Source: JBGQAS01 sp963699305
Lineage (GTDB): Bacteria > Chloroflexota > Anaerolineae > Anaerolineales > Anaerolineaceae
Direction: 5' to 3'
Assembly (NCBI GenBank): GCA_963699305.1
Contig: OY969431.1
Location: 124,001 to 188,000 of the forward strand
DNA length: 64,000 nucleotides
The notes under the pieces were generated by a model. The model ran no database searches and had not been told where the DNA came from. It saw only the letters and a program-made list of their open reading frames with translations. This document shows positions 19,847 through 27,822 of this stretch, piece after piece (positions within the stretch are counted from its first letter, which is position 1; the number at the start of each line of letters is the position of its first letter). A program made the position numbers and the translations under genes.

Positions 19847-19875
19847 AATAAAAATCCCCCTGTAAAGGGGGATTT
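19847..19875 (-). terminator. Intrinsic terminator of the sensor/small membrane protein operon
   Basis: On the minus strand AAATCCCCC-TTTACA-GGGGGATTT is followed by TTATT. It lies 18 nt past the small ORF stop. Confidence 0.85.
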
Positions 19876-19892
19876 GATGGAATCGGGTTCTA

Positions 19893-20087
19893 TTAGAAGA
19901 AGCCGCGTAGCATCAGAGAAAAACCAAATATGAGCATCGGGATGCCGATGGGGGCGGTTAGGATCAAAACGGTCAGGATGGAGCCCACGATCATAAATAC
20001 CAGTCCCAGGACCGCAGCGATAATGCGTAGTATAAAGATGAATGGCCAGAGGATCCAGGGTGTGCGCGGATAAGCTAATACAGACGT
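19893..20087 (-). CDS. Small two-helix membrane protein with an apparent ACG start
   Basis: 64 aa, not opened by any standard start codon. The frame begins at ACG (20087-20085), 6 nt after a perfect AAGGAG (20099-20094) that overlaps the stop of the upstream gene. Hydrophobic segments PWILWPFIFILRIIAAVLG and GSILTVLILTAPIGIPMLI form two helices; it ends LMLRGFF. A terminator follows, so the frame has normal gene boundaries. Either ACG is used as a rare start or a T-to-C change or error affected an ATG. No family recognised; coupled to the sensor-like gene. Confidence 0.6.
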   Translation of the reverse strand, partial: TSVLAYPRTPWILWPFIFILRIIAAVLGLVFMIVGSILTVLILTAPIGIPMLIFGFSLMLRGFF

Positions 20088-20097
20088 GGTTATCTCC

Positions 20098-20766
20098 TTA
20101 AACGTACTTGACTTTCGGGTTGATCTCCGGTTTTTGAGGGGCAGTGTTTGAATTCAACCCGAGCATCACTTCGGCAAGGCCTTTCAATAATTTGCACATC
20201 AAATTGAACAGGTGTAGGCTGCCCGTGAGCAAAAGCACACCGATTGCGCTACCGAGAATACCCATGGGGATGCTCAGGACTGGCCAATAAAACCAATGGA
20301 CATTCAATAGCGGCAGCGCAACGACCGAAGCGATCAATCCAAAGGAAGTGCCAAGCAGGGTGGCAGCAATGCAAAAAATGACAATGCCGGAGGGAAACTT
20401 GATGAACAGGAAAGCGAGACCCTTCCACATCACCGGATTGCCAAGATATGCTTTCAATTTTTCCAGGAATGGCGCGTCCGGACGAACCGGTCGGTTCATG
20501 GGAGCCACGTTGGCTTTGAGCAGATGGATGGCAAGCAGGCGCTCAAGGGCGGTCAATCCCCAGGCGATCAGCAAAGCACCTGCAAGGATGAGGACACCAA
20601 TCCAAAGGATGAACAGCCCTATCCCAAGGGCAAGACTGGTGATCAGGAAAACGAAATAGAAAATTCCGAGTGGGAAAGTCAGGAAAAGATACACCAGGTT
20701 TAAATAGGTTTGAGCATTGGCATACACACCAAAAAATTTCCGGAAGATATTGGGGGATTGTTGCAT
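20098..20766 (-). CDS. Membrane protein with a 'putative sensor' domain
   Basis: 222 aa with paired hydrophobic hairpins. YLNLVYLFLTFPLGIFYFV and the following long helix pair resemble the Pfam 'putative sensor' domain, often found next to PspC or fused to histidine kinases in other phyla. I start it at 20766 (MQQSPNIF), with GAGG upstream, rather than at 20835, because the promoter lies between them. It is transcribed from an ECF-like promoter facing away from pspC, followed by the 64-aa membrane protein and a terminator. Confidence 0.7.
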   Translation of the reverse strand: MQQSPNIFRKFFGVYANAQTYLNLVYLFLTFPLGIFYFVFLITSLALGIGLFILWIGVLILAGALLIAWGLTALERLLAIHLLKANVAPMNRPVRPDAPFLEKLKAYLGNPVMWKGLAFLFIKFPSGIVIFCIAATLLGTSFGLIASVVALPLLNVHWFYWPVLSIPMGILGSAIGVLLLTGSLHLFNLMCKLLKGLAEVMLGLNSNTAPQKPEINPKVKYV

Positions 20767-20797
20767 GATATACCTCGGTTGTTGATTTTCAATAAAA

Positions 20798-20825
20798 TAT
20801 ACGCAGGAGGTTAGGAATAGTTGCA
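20798..20825 (-). promoter_or_regulatory. ECF-sigma-like promoter (sensor operon)
   Basis: Minus strand: -35 TGCAAC (20825-20820), exactly 16 nt, -10 CGTATA (20803-20798). Confidence 0.72.
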
Positions 20826-20830
20826 TGATT

Positions 20831-20858
20831 TGCAACCTTGCAATCCATTGTGCGTATA
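20831..20858 (+). promoter_or_regulatory. ECF-sigma-like promoter (pspC)
   Basis: Plus strand: -35 TGCAAC (20831-20836), exactly 16 nt, -10 CGTATA (20853-20858). Its -35 and that of the divergent promoter form an inverted repeat GTTGCA-N5-TGCAAC. Confidence 0.75.
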
Positions 20859-20889
20859 TCTTGTAGAAAGAAGAATAAAGGAGAAATCT

Positions 20890-21120
20890 ATGACAACAGA
20901 ACCGAAACGCTTATATCGTTCACGACATGACCGCATGATTGGCGGTGTATGTGGCGGGATTGCGACATATTTCAATACAGATCCCACCATTATCCGCTTG
21001 CTCTTCGTGCTGGGATTGCTGGCGGTTGGTGGAACTTTCTGGGCTTACATCATCATGATGATCGTCATCCCGGAAGAGACGGATTATGTACCTCCGCAGC
21101 CCCCAACAACTACAAAATAA
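20890..21120 (+). CDS. PspC-domain membrane protein
   Basis: 76 aa. KRLYRSRHDRMIGGVCGGIATYFNTDPTIIRLLFVL is the full PspC pattern, with two helices and a Pro/Thr tail. PspC proteins act in membrane-stress sensing. I start it at 20890 because AAAGGAG lies 6-7 nt upstream; the longer frame from 20821 contains the promoter. It is divergent from the sensor gene and ends in a terminator. Confidence 0.9.
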   Translation: MTTEPKRLYRSRHDRMIGGVCGGIATYFNTDPTIIRLLFVLGLLAVGGTFWAYIIMMIVIPEETDYVPPQPPTTTK

Positions 21121-21121
21121 T

Positions 21122-21151
21122 AAAAAACCGGCAAATTGCCGGTTTTTTATT
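21122..21151. terminator. Bidirectional terminator
   Basis: AAAAAACCGGCAA/TTGCCGGTTTTTT perfect inverted repeat between the converging pspC and HIT genes. Confidence 0.9.
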
Positions 21152-21634
21152 TTACGATTTCCAGGCTTCCTGGATGCGCTGCAAGGTAACCCCAAGCTCC
21201 TCCGGAAGCACGCGTACCTCACCCACCGTGGACATAAAATTTGAGTCTCCCACCCAGCGTGGGACGACATGGAAGTGCACATGTCCGATCACTCCTGCAC
21301 CGGCTGCTGCTCCCAGGTTCGCGCCGATGTTGAATCCCTCCGGACAGTAAAGCGACCGCAGCACCCGTGTGGAAGTATTGATCAATTCCATCAGTTCAGC
21401 CCGGGTTTTTGAATCAAGTTCCTCGAAGGATGATTTATGCTCATAGGGCACCACCATCACATGCCCGTTGGTATAGGGAAAACGATTGAGGATGACAAAT
21501 GCTTGTTTACCCCTGTGAACGATAAGTGATTCCGGGTCATTTTTGTGGGTCAACGCCTCACAAAAGATGCACTTGCAATTTTTTTTGGCGCTTTGAATAT
21601 ACGCGTTCCGCCAGGGTGACCAGATATGTTTCAT
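21152..21634 (-). CDS. HIT-family nucleotide hydrolase/phosphorylase
   Basis: 160 aa. The histidine triad HVHFHVV is present, preceded by GANLGAAAGAGVIGH. An N-terminal CKCIFCEA suggests the zinc-binding Cys pair of Ap4A phosphorylase-like or GalT-like HIT proteins. KHIWSPWRNAYI at the start is typical of the Ap4A phosphorylase branch. I start it at 21634 (MKHIWSPW) rather than 21664. It probably acts on dinucleoside polyphosphates. Confidence 0.88.
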   Translation of the reverse strand: MKHIWSPWRNAYIQSAKKNCKCIFCEALTHKNDPESLIVHRGKQAFVILNRFPYTNGHVMVVPYEHKSSFEELDSKTRAELMELINTSTRVLRSLYCPEGFNIGANLGAAAGAGVIGHVHFHVVPRWVGDSNFMSTVGEVRVLPEELGVTLQRIQEAWKS

Positions 21635-21703
21635 TATGTACCTGAACAGAAAAGATATTCCCATTGTATCCGAGTTTCAAGCATTGGGGCAGGCATCGCC
21701 TAC

Positions 21704-21732
21704 TTGACCATACAATAGCTTTCAGATAAAAT
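21704..21732 (+). promoter_or_regulatory. Sigma-70-type promoter of the lipid kinase operon
   Basis: TTGACC (21704-21709), 17 nt, TAAAAT (21727-21732). The predicted 5' leader is about 68 nt. Confidence 0.65.
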
Positions 21733-21806
21733 CCTTTTCCTAAGACCGGTGTTCTAACAAGTAGACTATTTCAGATTCTTATTCCCTTCAAAGAGAGAAA
21801 AACACA

Positions 21807-22721
21807 ATGCCAAAATTTTTTGTCATCTTAAACCCAATTGCTGGAAAGGGTGCTGGTCAATTATTAAAGACCGAGATAGAAGCATATCTAAAAGAGTTAA
21901 AACTGGATTTCAAGCTCTTTATGACCGAAAAAATCGGACACGGGATTGATCTGGCTCAACTAGCTGTAGCGGAGAAGTTCGACGTGGTTGTGGCAGCCGG
22001 CGGTGATGGCACTTCCAACGAAGTCATCAACGGGTTGATGCTGGCGAAAAAGAAATATAAAAAGACAGCCGCCATGAGCGTTTTACCGATTGGCAGGGGA
22101 AACGATTTCGCCTTCAGCATGGGAATCCCGATTGATTGGAAGGCGGTTGCCAATTCGCTGGTAAATATCAAACGGCATCCCATGGATGTCGGTATCGCCA
22201 AAGGCGAATATTATCCCGAGGGGCGCTATTTTGGGAATGGCGTCGGCATTGGTTTTGATGCGGTGGTGGGTTTTGTGGCTGCCAAATCCAAGCTGACCGG
22301 CTTTATGGCGTACCTGGTGGCAGCAATGAAGACCATTTTTATTTATTTTAAAGCGCCCACCATCAAGCTAGAATTGGATAACAAAGTTATCACCCAGGCG
22401 GATCTCATGGTTTCCATCATGAATGGGCGTCGCATGGGTGGCACCTTTATGATGGCGCCGGACAGCAAACATGATGATGGTGTCTTTGACTTGTGCATCG
22501 CTGGAGCGCTTTCCCGCTTGCAGATCTTTGGTTTGATCCCGCGCTTTATGAAGGGCACCCAGGCAACCCATTGGGCTGTGAAGACGGAACGCTCACGTAA
22601 AGTGATCGCCACCGCAGTGAAAGGCACATTGCCGGCACACGCGGATGGCGAGACCCTGTGTGAAGAAGGTTCACACCTGGAAATTGAATTGCTGCCATCT
22701 CAACTGGAGTTGATTTTTTAA
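21807..22721 (+). CDS. Diacylglycerol kinase-family lipid kinase (DagK/YegS-like)
   Basis: 304 aa. NPIAGKGAG near the N terminus and AAGGDGTSNEVINGL form the nucleotide-binding loop of the DAGK catalytic domain. LPIGRGNDFA and the C-terminal beta domain (HADGE) complete the family pattern. It phosphorylates a lipid such as diacylglycerol. The stop overlaps the next ATG as TAATG; pairing with a PlsC acyltransferase points to phosphatidate or glycolipid turnover. Confidence 0.9.
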   Translation: MPKFFVILNPIAGKGAGQLLKTEIEAYLKELKLDFKLFMTEKIGHGIDLAQLAVAEKFDVVVAAGGDGTSNEVINGLMLAKKKYKKTAAMSVLPIGRGNDFAFSMGIPIDWKAVANSLVNIKRHPMDVGIAKGEYYPEGRYFGNGVGIGFDAVVGFVAAKSKLTGFMAYLVAAMKTIFIYFKAPTIKLELDNKVITQADLMVSIMNGRRMGGTFMMAPDSKHDDGVFDLCIAGALSRLQIFGLIPRFMKGTQATHWAVKTERSRKVIATAVKGTLPAHADGETLCEEGSHLEIELLPSQLELIF

Positions 22722-23461
22722 TGGCTTCACGCATGCCACTGGGTACACGTTTTGTTAATTGGATGCTCAAACGACTGACGCATGTACTCTGCAGGGTCGA
22801 CGAATCGCAGCTGCATAAAATTCCCGCCAAAGGTCCTTTGATCATCGTGGTGAACCATGTTAATTTCCTGGATGCGCCGGTTTTTTACCTGCACATCCTT
22901 CCCCGGCCATTGACGGCTCTGGTAAAAACAGAAACGTGGAAAAGCCCGTTCTTGGGTCCATTATTTACCATGTGGAAAGCCATCCCCATACGCCGCGGGG
23001 AAGCCGATTTAACTGCGTTCCATGCCGCCCAGCGGGCGCTACTGGATGGCAAGATCATGGTTATTTCACCGGAAGGGACACGGTCCGGGCATGGACGGTT
23101 GCTGAAAGGTCTGCCCGGCGTGGTACTGCTCGCAGCCCGTACGGGTGCACCCATCATGCCGGTGGCATATTACGGACATGAGAATTACCGCCAGGATCTA
23201 AAGCGGTTTCGCAGAGCCAAGTTCAACATCGTGGTTGGCAATCCATTTAAATTGAATTTAAACGGCATCGCCCTTTCCAAAGATGTGCGTGAACAGGTGA
23301 CTGCAGAGATCATGTTCCAGCTCGCTTCACTAATGCCGGAAGAGTATAGGGGTGAATATGCCAACCTGCACCAGGCAAGCGAAGAATACCTCCATTTCGA
23401 TCTTGGGATGAGCAGTAACCTGCGCAGAGCTCGCGGAAAACTGGAACCCAGTGCATTATAA
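22721..23461 (+). CDS. 1-acyl-sn-glycerol-3-phosphate acyltransferase (PlsC family)
   Basis: 246 aa. The catalytic NHxxxxD motif is NHVNFLD at residues 45-51, and the phosphate-binding EGTRSG lies near residue 115. It is preceded by a hydrophobic IIVV strand. It would acylate lysophosphatidate at the membrane. Coupled to the lipid kinase by a 1-nt overlap and followed by a terminator. Confidence 0.9.
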   Translation: MASRMPLGTRFVNWMLKRLTHVLCRVDESQLHKIPAKGPLIIVVNHVNFLDAPVFYLHILPRPLTALVKTETWKSPFLGPLFTMWKAIPIRRGEADLTAFHAAQRALLDGKIMVISPEGTRSGHGRLLKGLPGVVLLAARTGAPIMPVAYYGHENYRQDLKRFRRAKFNIVVGNPFKLNLNGIALSKDVREQVTAEIMFQLASLMPEEYRGEYANLHQASEEYLHFDLGMSSNLRRARGKLEPSAL

Positions 23462-23477
23462 GAATATAGCATGCGTG

Positions 23478-23509
23478 ATATCTCCCGTGTAACGACGGGA
23501 GATATTTTT
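23478..23509 (+). terminator. Intrinsic terminator
   Basis: ATATCTCCCGT-GTAACG-ACGGGAGATAT stem with a trailing T run, ending the lipid kinase/PlsC operon. Confidence 0.9.
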
Positions 23510-23513
23510 ATGG

Positions 23514-23542
23514 TTGACACGCTTCCCTGCCTATATTATCCT
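23514..23542 (+). promoter_or_regulatory. Promoter of xseA, predicted leaderless
   Basis: TTGACA (23514-23519), 17 nt, TATCCT (23537-23542). The -10 ends 6 nt before the ATG at 23549, so the transcript should start at the initiation codon. Confidence 0.65.
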
Positions 23543-23548
23543 AAAGCT

Positions 23549-24769
23549 ATGGATCAATTGGGACTTTTTCCCGCGCGTATTCTCACTGTTGTAGAACTCA
23601 ATCGATACTTAAAAGCGTTGTTCGAAAGCGATGAGATCCTGCGTGATGTCTGGGTTTCCGGCGAAATATCCAACCTGGCACAACCATCCTCGGGGCATAT
23701 TTATTTCACATTGAAAGGTGAATCCGCCGCGCTCAAGTGCGTTATCTGGAAAGGCAGCGCCATGAAACTCCGGATGATCCTGCAGCCGGGAATGGCAGTG
23801 GAAGCACATGGAGCCATTGGCATTTACGAGCGGGATGGACAATACCAGTTGTATGTGGATGCCATCCGGCTGGCGGGTGAAGGCGCGCTGTACCAGGAAT
23901 TCCTGCGGATCAAGGCAAAACTGGAAGCCGAAGGTCTCTTTGAGGAAACCCGCAAGCGCCCCATCCCGGAAAGACCGGGGGTGATCGGTGTAGTCACTTC
24001 ATCCACGGGAGCGGCGCTCCAGGATATCCTTAATACACTAAAGGCGCGGTTCCCGCTGGTGAAGGTTGTACTGGCAGCTGCTGCCGTGCAGGGGGAGCAA
24101 GCTCCCATGGAGATCGTGGCAGCCATCGAAAATTTGAACCGTATCATCCGTCCCGATGTGATCATCCTCGCGCGCGGCGGTGGTTCCCTGGAAGACCTGA
24201 TGGCGTTCAATGATGAAAGTGTTGTCCGGGCAGTTGCATCGTCACAGGCACCCATCATCAGCGGGGTGGGGCATGAGACGGATTTCACCCTGGTGGATTT
24301 CGCCGCCGATTGGCGCGCTCCCACTCCAACCGGAGCAGCAGTCAAAGCTGTCCCGGATATTGCGGAATATGAAACACGTTTATCCATGTTGACGGAGAAC
24401 CTGTTTGCGCTGACCCAGACTGCACTTGAAGACCACCGGGTCAACCTGATGGAGTTGGAGAACCGGCTGGCGCGTTCCTCCCCCCGCATGCAGATTCATA
24501 ATAATCTCCAGGCACTGGATGGTCTCGCAGCGCGACTCTCACGTGCCACGGAGCAATACCTGGTGTTGAAAAAAGCACATGGGGAAAACCTCGCAAAACG
24601 CCTGGTTTCCTTGAATCCGCAATCCATCCTGGACAGGGGTTTTGCGGTGGTCAGTGATTTGGAAGGCGGGATCATCGGATCCATCCGGCAGGTTTCACCG
24701 GGCAAAGCCTTGCGGGTCACGGTATCCGATGGTGCCTTTGGCGCAACAGTAAAAGAAAGTGAGAAATAG
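23549..24769 (+). CDS. xseA: Exodeoxyribonuclease VII large subunit
   Basis: 406 aa. An N-terminal OB fold (WVSGEISNLAQPSSGHIYFTLK) is followed by the catalytic domain with GVVTSSTGAALQDI, LARGGGSLEDLMAFNDE and SGVGHETDFTLVDFAADWRAPTPTGAA, then a coiled coil. It degrades single-stranded DNA with XseB. I choose ATG 23549 (MDQLGLFP) because the longer frame from 23471 runs through a terminator and the promoter. No Shine-Dalgarno is visible. xseB follows 2 nt downstream. Confidence 0.95.
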   Translation: MDQLGLFPARILTVVELNRYLKALFESDEILRDVWVSGEISNLAQPSSGHIYFTLKGESAALKCVIWKGSAMKLRMILQPGMAVEAHGAIGIYERDGQYQLYVDAIRLAGEGALYQEFLRIKAKLEAEGLFEETRKRPIPERPGVIGVVTSSTGAALQDILNTLKARFPLVKVVLAAAAVQGEQAPMEIVAAIENLNRIIRPDVIILARGGGSLEDLMAFNDESVVRAVASSQAPIISGVGHETDFTLVDFAADWRAPTPTGAAVKAVPDIAEYETRLSMLTENLFALTQTALEDHRVNLMELENRLARSSPRMQIHNNLQALDGLAARLSRATEQYLVLKKAHGENLAKRLVSLNPQSILDRGFAVVSDLEGGIIGSIRQVSPGKALRVTVSDGAFGATVKESEK

Positions 24770-24771
24770 CG

Positions 24772-24996
24772 ATGGCAAAAAAAGAAAGTCTCGCAATCAG
24801 CGGTATGAATTATGAACAAGCATTCACGGAGTTGGAAGAAGTGGTGGCCGCGTTGGAGGAAGGCAGGACCAGCCTGGAAGTATCCATGCAGCTTTTCGAA
24901 CGCGGGCAGGCGCTTTCCAGCCGTTGTGCGGAGCTCTTGAACAAGGCGGAATTAAAAGTAACCGAACTCAGCAAGGATGGGGAGGAACGGGCATGA
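24772..24996 (+). CDS. xseB: Exodeoxyribonuclease VII small subunit
   Basis: 74 aa. MNYEQAFTELEEVVAALEEG and the two-helix pattern with LFERGQAL are diagnostic of XseB, which coats the XseA coiled coil. Its TGA overlaps the next gene's ATG as ATGA. Confidence 0.93.
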   Translation: MAKKESLAISGMNYEQAFTELEEVVAALEEGRTSLEVSMQLFERGQALSSRCAELLNKAELKVTELSKDGEERA

Positions 24997-25433
24997 ACGG
25001 ATTTGAGATTCTGATCGCAGCCGGGATCGGCTGGTTGGTTGCCGGGCTGCTTAAGGTGCCAATTTACCGCATGACCCATAAACGCTGGAAGTGGAGCCTG
25101 ATCGTATCCACCGGAGGGATGCCCAGCACCCATTCCGCCTTTGTTAGCGGGATTACCATGGCGGTGGGACTATTTGAAGGCTTCGATACAGCGGCATTCG
25201 CGATTGCATTTGCCCTGGCTGCGATCGTTACATCGGATGCGGCAGGCGTCAGGCGGCAGGCCGGCATCCACGCCGAGCGCATCAACATGATTTTCAATGA
25301 ATTCGTAAACAAACGTCACATCACTCAGAAACAACTTAAGGAAGTACTGGGTCACACTCCATTTGAAGTGGCTGCCGGGATCGGTGTCGGGCTGACCGTG
25401 GTGTTTATCGTATGGCTGCTTTGGCCGAAATAG
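24993..25433 (+). CDS. DUF212 / YuiD-like divergent PAP2-family membrane protein
   Basis: 146 aa. STGGMPSTHSAFVSGI and SDAAGVRRQAGIHAE are the motifs of the DUF212 group, remotely related to PAP2 acid phosphatases. There are several short membrane segments, and LGHTPFEVAAGIGVG is near the end. I start it at 24993, overlapping the xseB stop; the longer frame from 24924 overlaps xseB and is rejected. A lipid or isoprenoid-phosphate phosphatase role is possible but unproven. Confidence 0.88.
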   Translation: MNGFEILIAAGIGWLVAGLLKVPIYRMTHKRWKWSLIVSTGGMPSTHSAFVSGITMAVGLFEGFDTAAFAIAFALAAIVTSDAAGVRRQAGIHAERINMIFNEFVNKRHITQKQLKEVLGHTPFEVAAGIGVGLTVVFIVWLLWPK

Positions 25434-25453
25434 AATGAGATGGGTATTAAAAT

Positions 25454-25488
25454 AAAAGCAGAGGTTGTTCTCAAACCTCTGCTTTTTA
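25454..25488. terminator. Bidirectional terminator
   Basis: AAAAGCAGAGGTT-GTTCTC-AAACCTCTGCTTTTT between the converging DUF212 and herA genes. Confidence 0.92.
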
Positions 25489-25492
25489 TCTA

Positions 25493-27211
25493 TTAAAACC
25501 CCAATTCTTTTTTCAGTTGGGTTTCACTCTTTTTCCCTGCACTCCTTCCCAACAGCTCCTCCCAGAACGTATCGTCGTAGCGCCGCGAACGCAGCAGGAT
25601 CGGCATGGGCACTCCCCAACCCAACATGAGCACTTCCTCCTTGGGCTGCAGGCGCGCCAGCATGCCGCGCAGTGCATCCCTACCAGCCAAGCCCGCCAGC
25701 ACGGCATGGATATCGTCCTCGTCGCCCAACCAGCCGGAAATGCGCGTGCCCAGCTGAGACATGACTTCATCGTATATTTGCGATGGGCGCTGGTCGATGA
25801 TCAGCAGCGTCACGTAGTATTTGCGCATTTCGCGCGCAATGGTGGAGAAGGTGGTCTGGGATGCCATTTCCCGGTTGAGCAGCTTGTGCGCTTCCTCCAC
25901 AACGACCACCAGGGGACGCGGTTCCGCTCCCTTACCGGAGCGATACGCGTTGGTCTTCCTTTCCCAGGCATCCCGCACACGGCGGGTCAGCAGGTTGGTC
26001 ACCAGCAGGTAGTCCAGGTCACGCTCATGCTCGCCAAAGGAAAGCACAATGTGCTGACCGCCTTCCAACCCCTTGATGATTTCCGAAAGGGAATCTGCAG
26101 CGGGTTTTTCCACGATGTAGGAAAGATCGAACACACGGCTCATTTTACTGCGCAAGCCTTCCGCCGCTGCAACATTGACACCCACTTCCGATGCCCAATG
26201 CGCAACGCTATCCGGGGCAGGTATTTTTTTACCTTCCTCTATCTCGATGGTTGTGCCGATTTTCATGGCTTTGAATTCGTGGAACCAATTTTCGTGAAAG
26301 GAGTGATACAGCGCTTCGAGGGTGGTGGGCGTGGTTTCCTTCAGGTTCAATTCCCGGGTGAGCATTTCGATATCTTCCGGGTGTATGTCATTTTCGGCGA
26401 TTTCCAGGTTGAAGTCAGGTGTGGCGCCGCGGATGCTGCCTTCGCATCCCAGCCCGACAATGCGCACCCTGCCGGCAAACTTGGATTTCAAACCCACAAT
26501 GCGCTGCCCGGTATCCGATGCGGTATCGTCGAAACCGTATTCGTTGTGCATATCGAAGATCAGGGTGGATGCTTTGTTGTAGTGGATCAACCCTGCCAGG
26601 ATGATGCGCGCCAGGAAGGATTTTCCGGACCCGGTTGCGCCGAAGATCCCGGAGGAACGCTGCACAAATTTATCGAGGTTCATGCAGACTGCCAGGTCCT
26701 GTTCGCGGGTGGTACCGATGGCAAAATTGCCTTCTTTTTCAGCATCTCCAAAAATTGTGGCGATATCCCCGCTGTTCGCAAGCCGCACCGGCGCGTGATG
26801 GGAAGGGATGGTTTTAATGGGCAGCAGGTGCGGGTCTTCCGGATGATCCGCCCGCCATGCTGCGTACGTTGGTGAACCCGGTTCGGGACCGCGGTCCAGC
26901 ATCAGGGCAGGGAGGACTTCCAGGGTTGTGTACAGGGTTTGACCGTGGAGCAGGCTGGCAAGTTCCGCTGGCAGACGCGCTTCGCTTTGTTCATCTGCAA
27001 AGCGCGGGTCCGTCGAGCCAAGGATCAGATCGGTGGTCAACCCATAAAAAATCCAATCCCCGCTTTCCACGATCACAAAGGAACCTTCCTGGGCATCCTG
27101 AGGTGAGACGGTAAGCCGCACACGCAGGTTTTCTTTCAACCCTCCTCCGACGATATAACCAATCGCTTGTTCGTTCGTATTCCCGGATTTGTTTTCAGTC
27201 ATCAGTCTCAT
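25493..27211 (-). CDS. herA: HerA-like DNA translocase ATPase
   Basis: 572 aa. An N-terminal HAS-barrel (about 15-70) is followed by a RecA/FtsK-like ATPase with Walker A GATGSGKS (191-198), FDMHNEYG and a Walker B VVVVEEAHKLLNRE. QRPSQI and DDIHAVL are the usual C-terminal motifs. HerA forms a hexameric pump that drives NurA at DNA ends in archaea; bacterial homologues can act in repair or antiphage systems. The start at 27211 overlaps the upstream stop (ATGA); an ATG at 27202 is an alternative. Last gene of the nurA operon. Confidence 0.9.
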   Translation of the reverse strand: MRLMTENKSGNTNEQAIGYIVGGGLKENLRVRLTVSPQDAQEGSFVIVESGDWIFYGLTTDLILGSTDPRFADEQSEARLPAELASLLHGQTLYTTLEVLPALMLDRGPEPGSPTYAAWRADHPEDPHLLPIKTIPSHHAPVRLANSGDIATIFGDAEKEGNFAIGTTREQDLAVCMNLDKFVQRSSGIFGATGSGKSFLARIILAGLIHYNKASTLIFDMHNEYGFDDTASDTGQRIVGLKSKFAGRVRIVGLGCEGSIRGATPDFNLEIAENDIHPEDIEMLTRELNLKETTPTTLEALYHSFHENWFHEFKAMKIGTTIEIEEGKKIPAPDSVAHWASEVGVNVAAAEGLRSKMSRVFDLSYIVEKPAADSLSEIIKGLEGGQHIVLSFGEHERDLDYLLVTNLLTRRVRDAWERKTNAYRSGKGAEPRPLVVVVEEAHKLLNREMASQTTFSTIAREMRKYYVTLLIIDQRPSQIYDEVMSQLGTRISGWLGDEDDIHAVLAGLAGRDALRGMLARLQPKEEVLMLGWGVPMPILLRSRRYDDTFWEELLGRSAGKKSETQLKKELGF

Positions 27212-27822
27212 CCTTGGTGATAAAGGTCCAAATCACCCAATGCGTTCAATACCGTGTTCAGGGTTGCATAATCATCCCGCAACAGGGTTATCAGCTCACG
27301 CGTGGCATTCTGGATCCATTCGGGATTGCCGGTACGCCGGTTGATCAACCCGGCATCATGCAGATGCGCAGAAAGGATCTCCACGACAGGCAGTTCAATT
27401 GCCCGCAGGATGTGCCGGAAATATCCGAACCTGCCGGTATTGGTGAATTCGACGATCTGCGTATCGGCGCAGGGGACCATCACATCCAGCGATAGCGGGG
27501 GACGCGGTGGCAGGAGGTGGAAGATCTTTTCACCATCCCCGTACCCGATAAAAAGGACACTGATCTCAGCAGGTGTATTACGGTTGATGCGGTTGTCATC
27601 GATCACTTCCGGTCGGATGTTCCCCGCAGTGACCAACTGGCGCACCAACCCGTCATCATCGATGTGCATATCGTGGATCAATCCAAACACCACTTGTTTT
27701 TCGTCCAATGGTATGCAGATCATTTGACCGAAGGCTGGTGCAGACAGGTTGGATACCTTGCAGCCCACCACGCAGCCGGTGATGCTGGCACGCAGCAGCC
27801 TTCCGATTTCAATCGATTTCAT
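27208..27822 (-). CDS. Unrecognised protein coupled between nurA and herA; HAS-barrel-like N terminus
   Basis: 204 aa. No family I can name. The N-terminal ~110 residues are beta-rich with short glycine turns (IGRLLRASITGCVVGCK, FGLIHDMHIDDDGLVRQLV, PAEISVLFIGYGDGE), a pattern like the HAS-barrel at the N terminus of HerA. The C-terminal half is alpha-helical (VVEILSAHLHDAGLI, ATRELITLLRDDYATLNTVL). Both ends overlap neighbours by the ATGA type. Strict coupling suggests a stoichiometric partner of the HerA-NurA machine (inference). Confidence 0.65.
   Translation of the reverse strand: MKSIEIGRLLRASITGCVVGCKVSNLSAPAFGQMICIPLDEKQVVFGLIHDMHIDDDGLVRQLVTAGNIRPEVIDDNRINRNTPAEISVLFIGYGDGEKIFHLLPPRPPLSLDVMVPCADTQIVEFTNTGRFGYFRHILRAIELPVVEILSAHLHDAGLINRRTGNPEWIQNATRELITLLRDDYATLNTVLNALGDLDLYHQG

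Noticed and set aside
23471..23548. Longer N terminus for XseA
   Set aside because: The stretch contains a complete terminator hairpin and the promoter.
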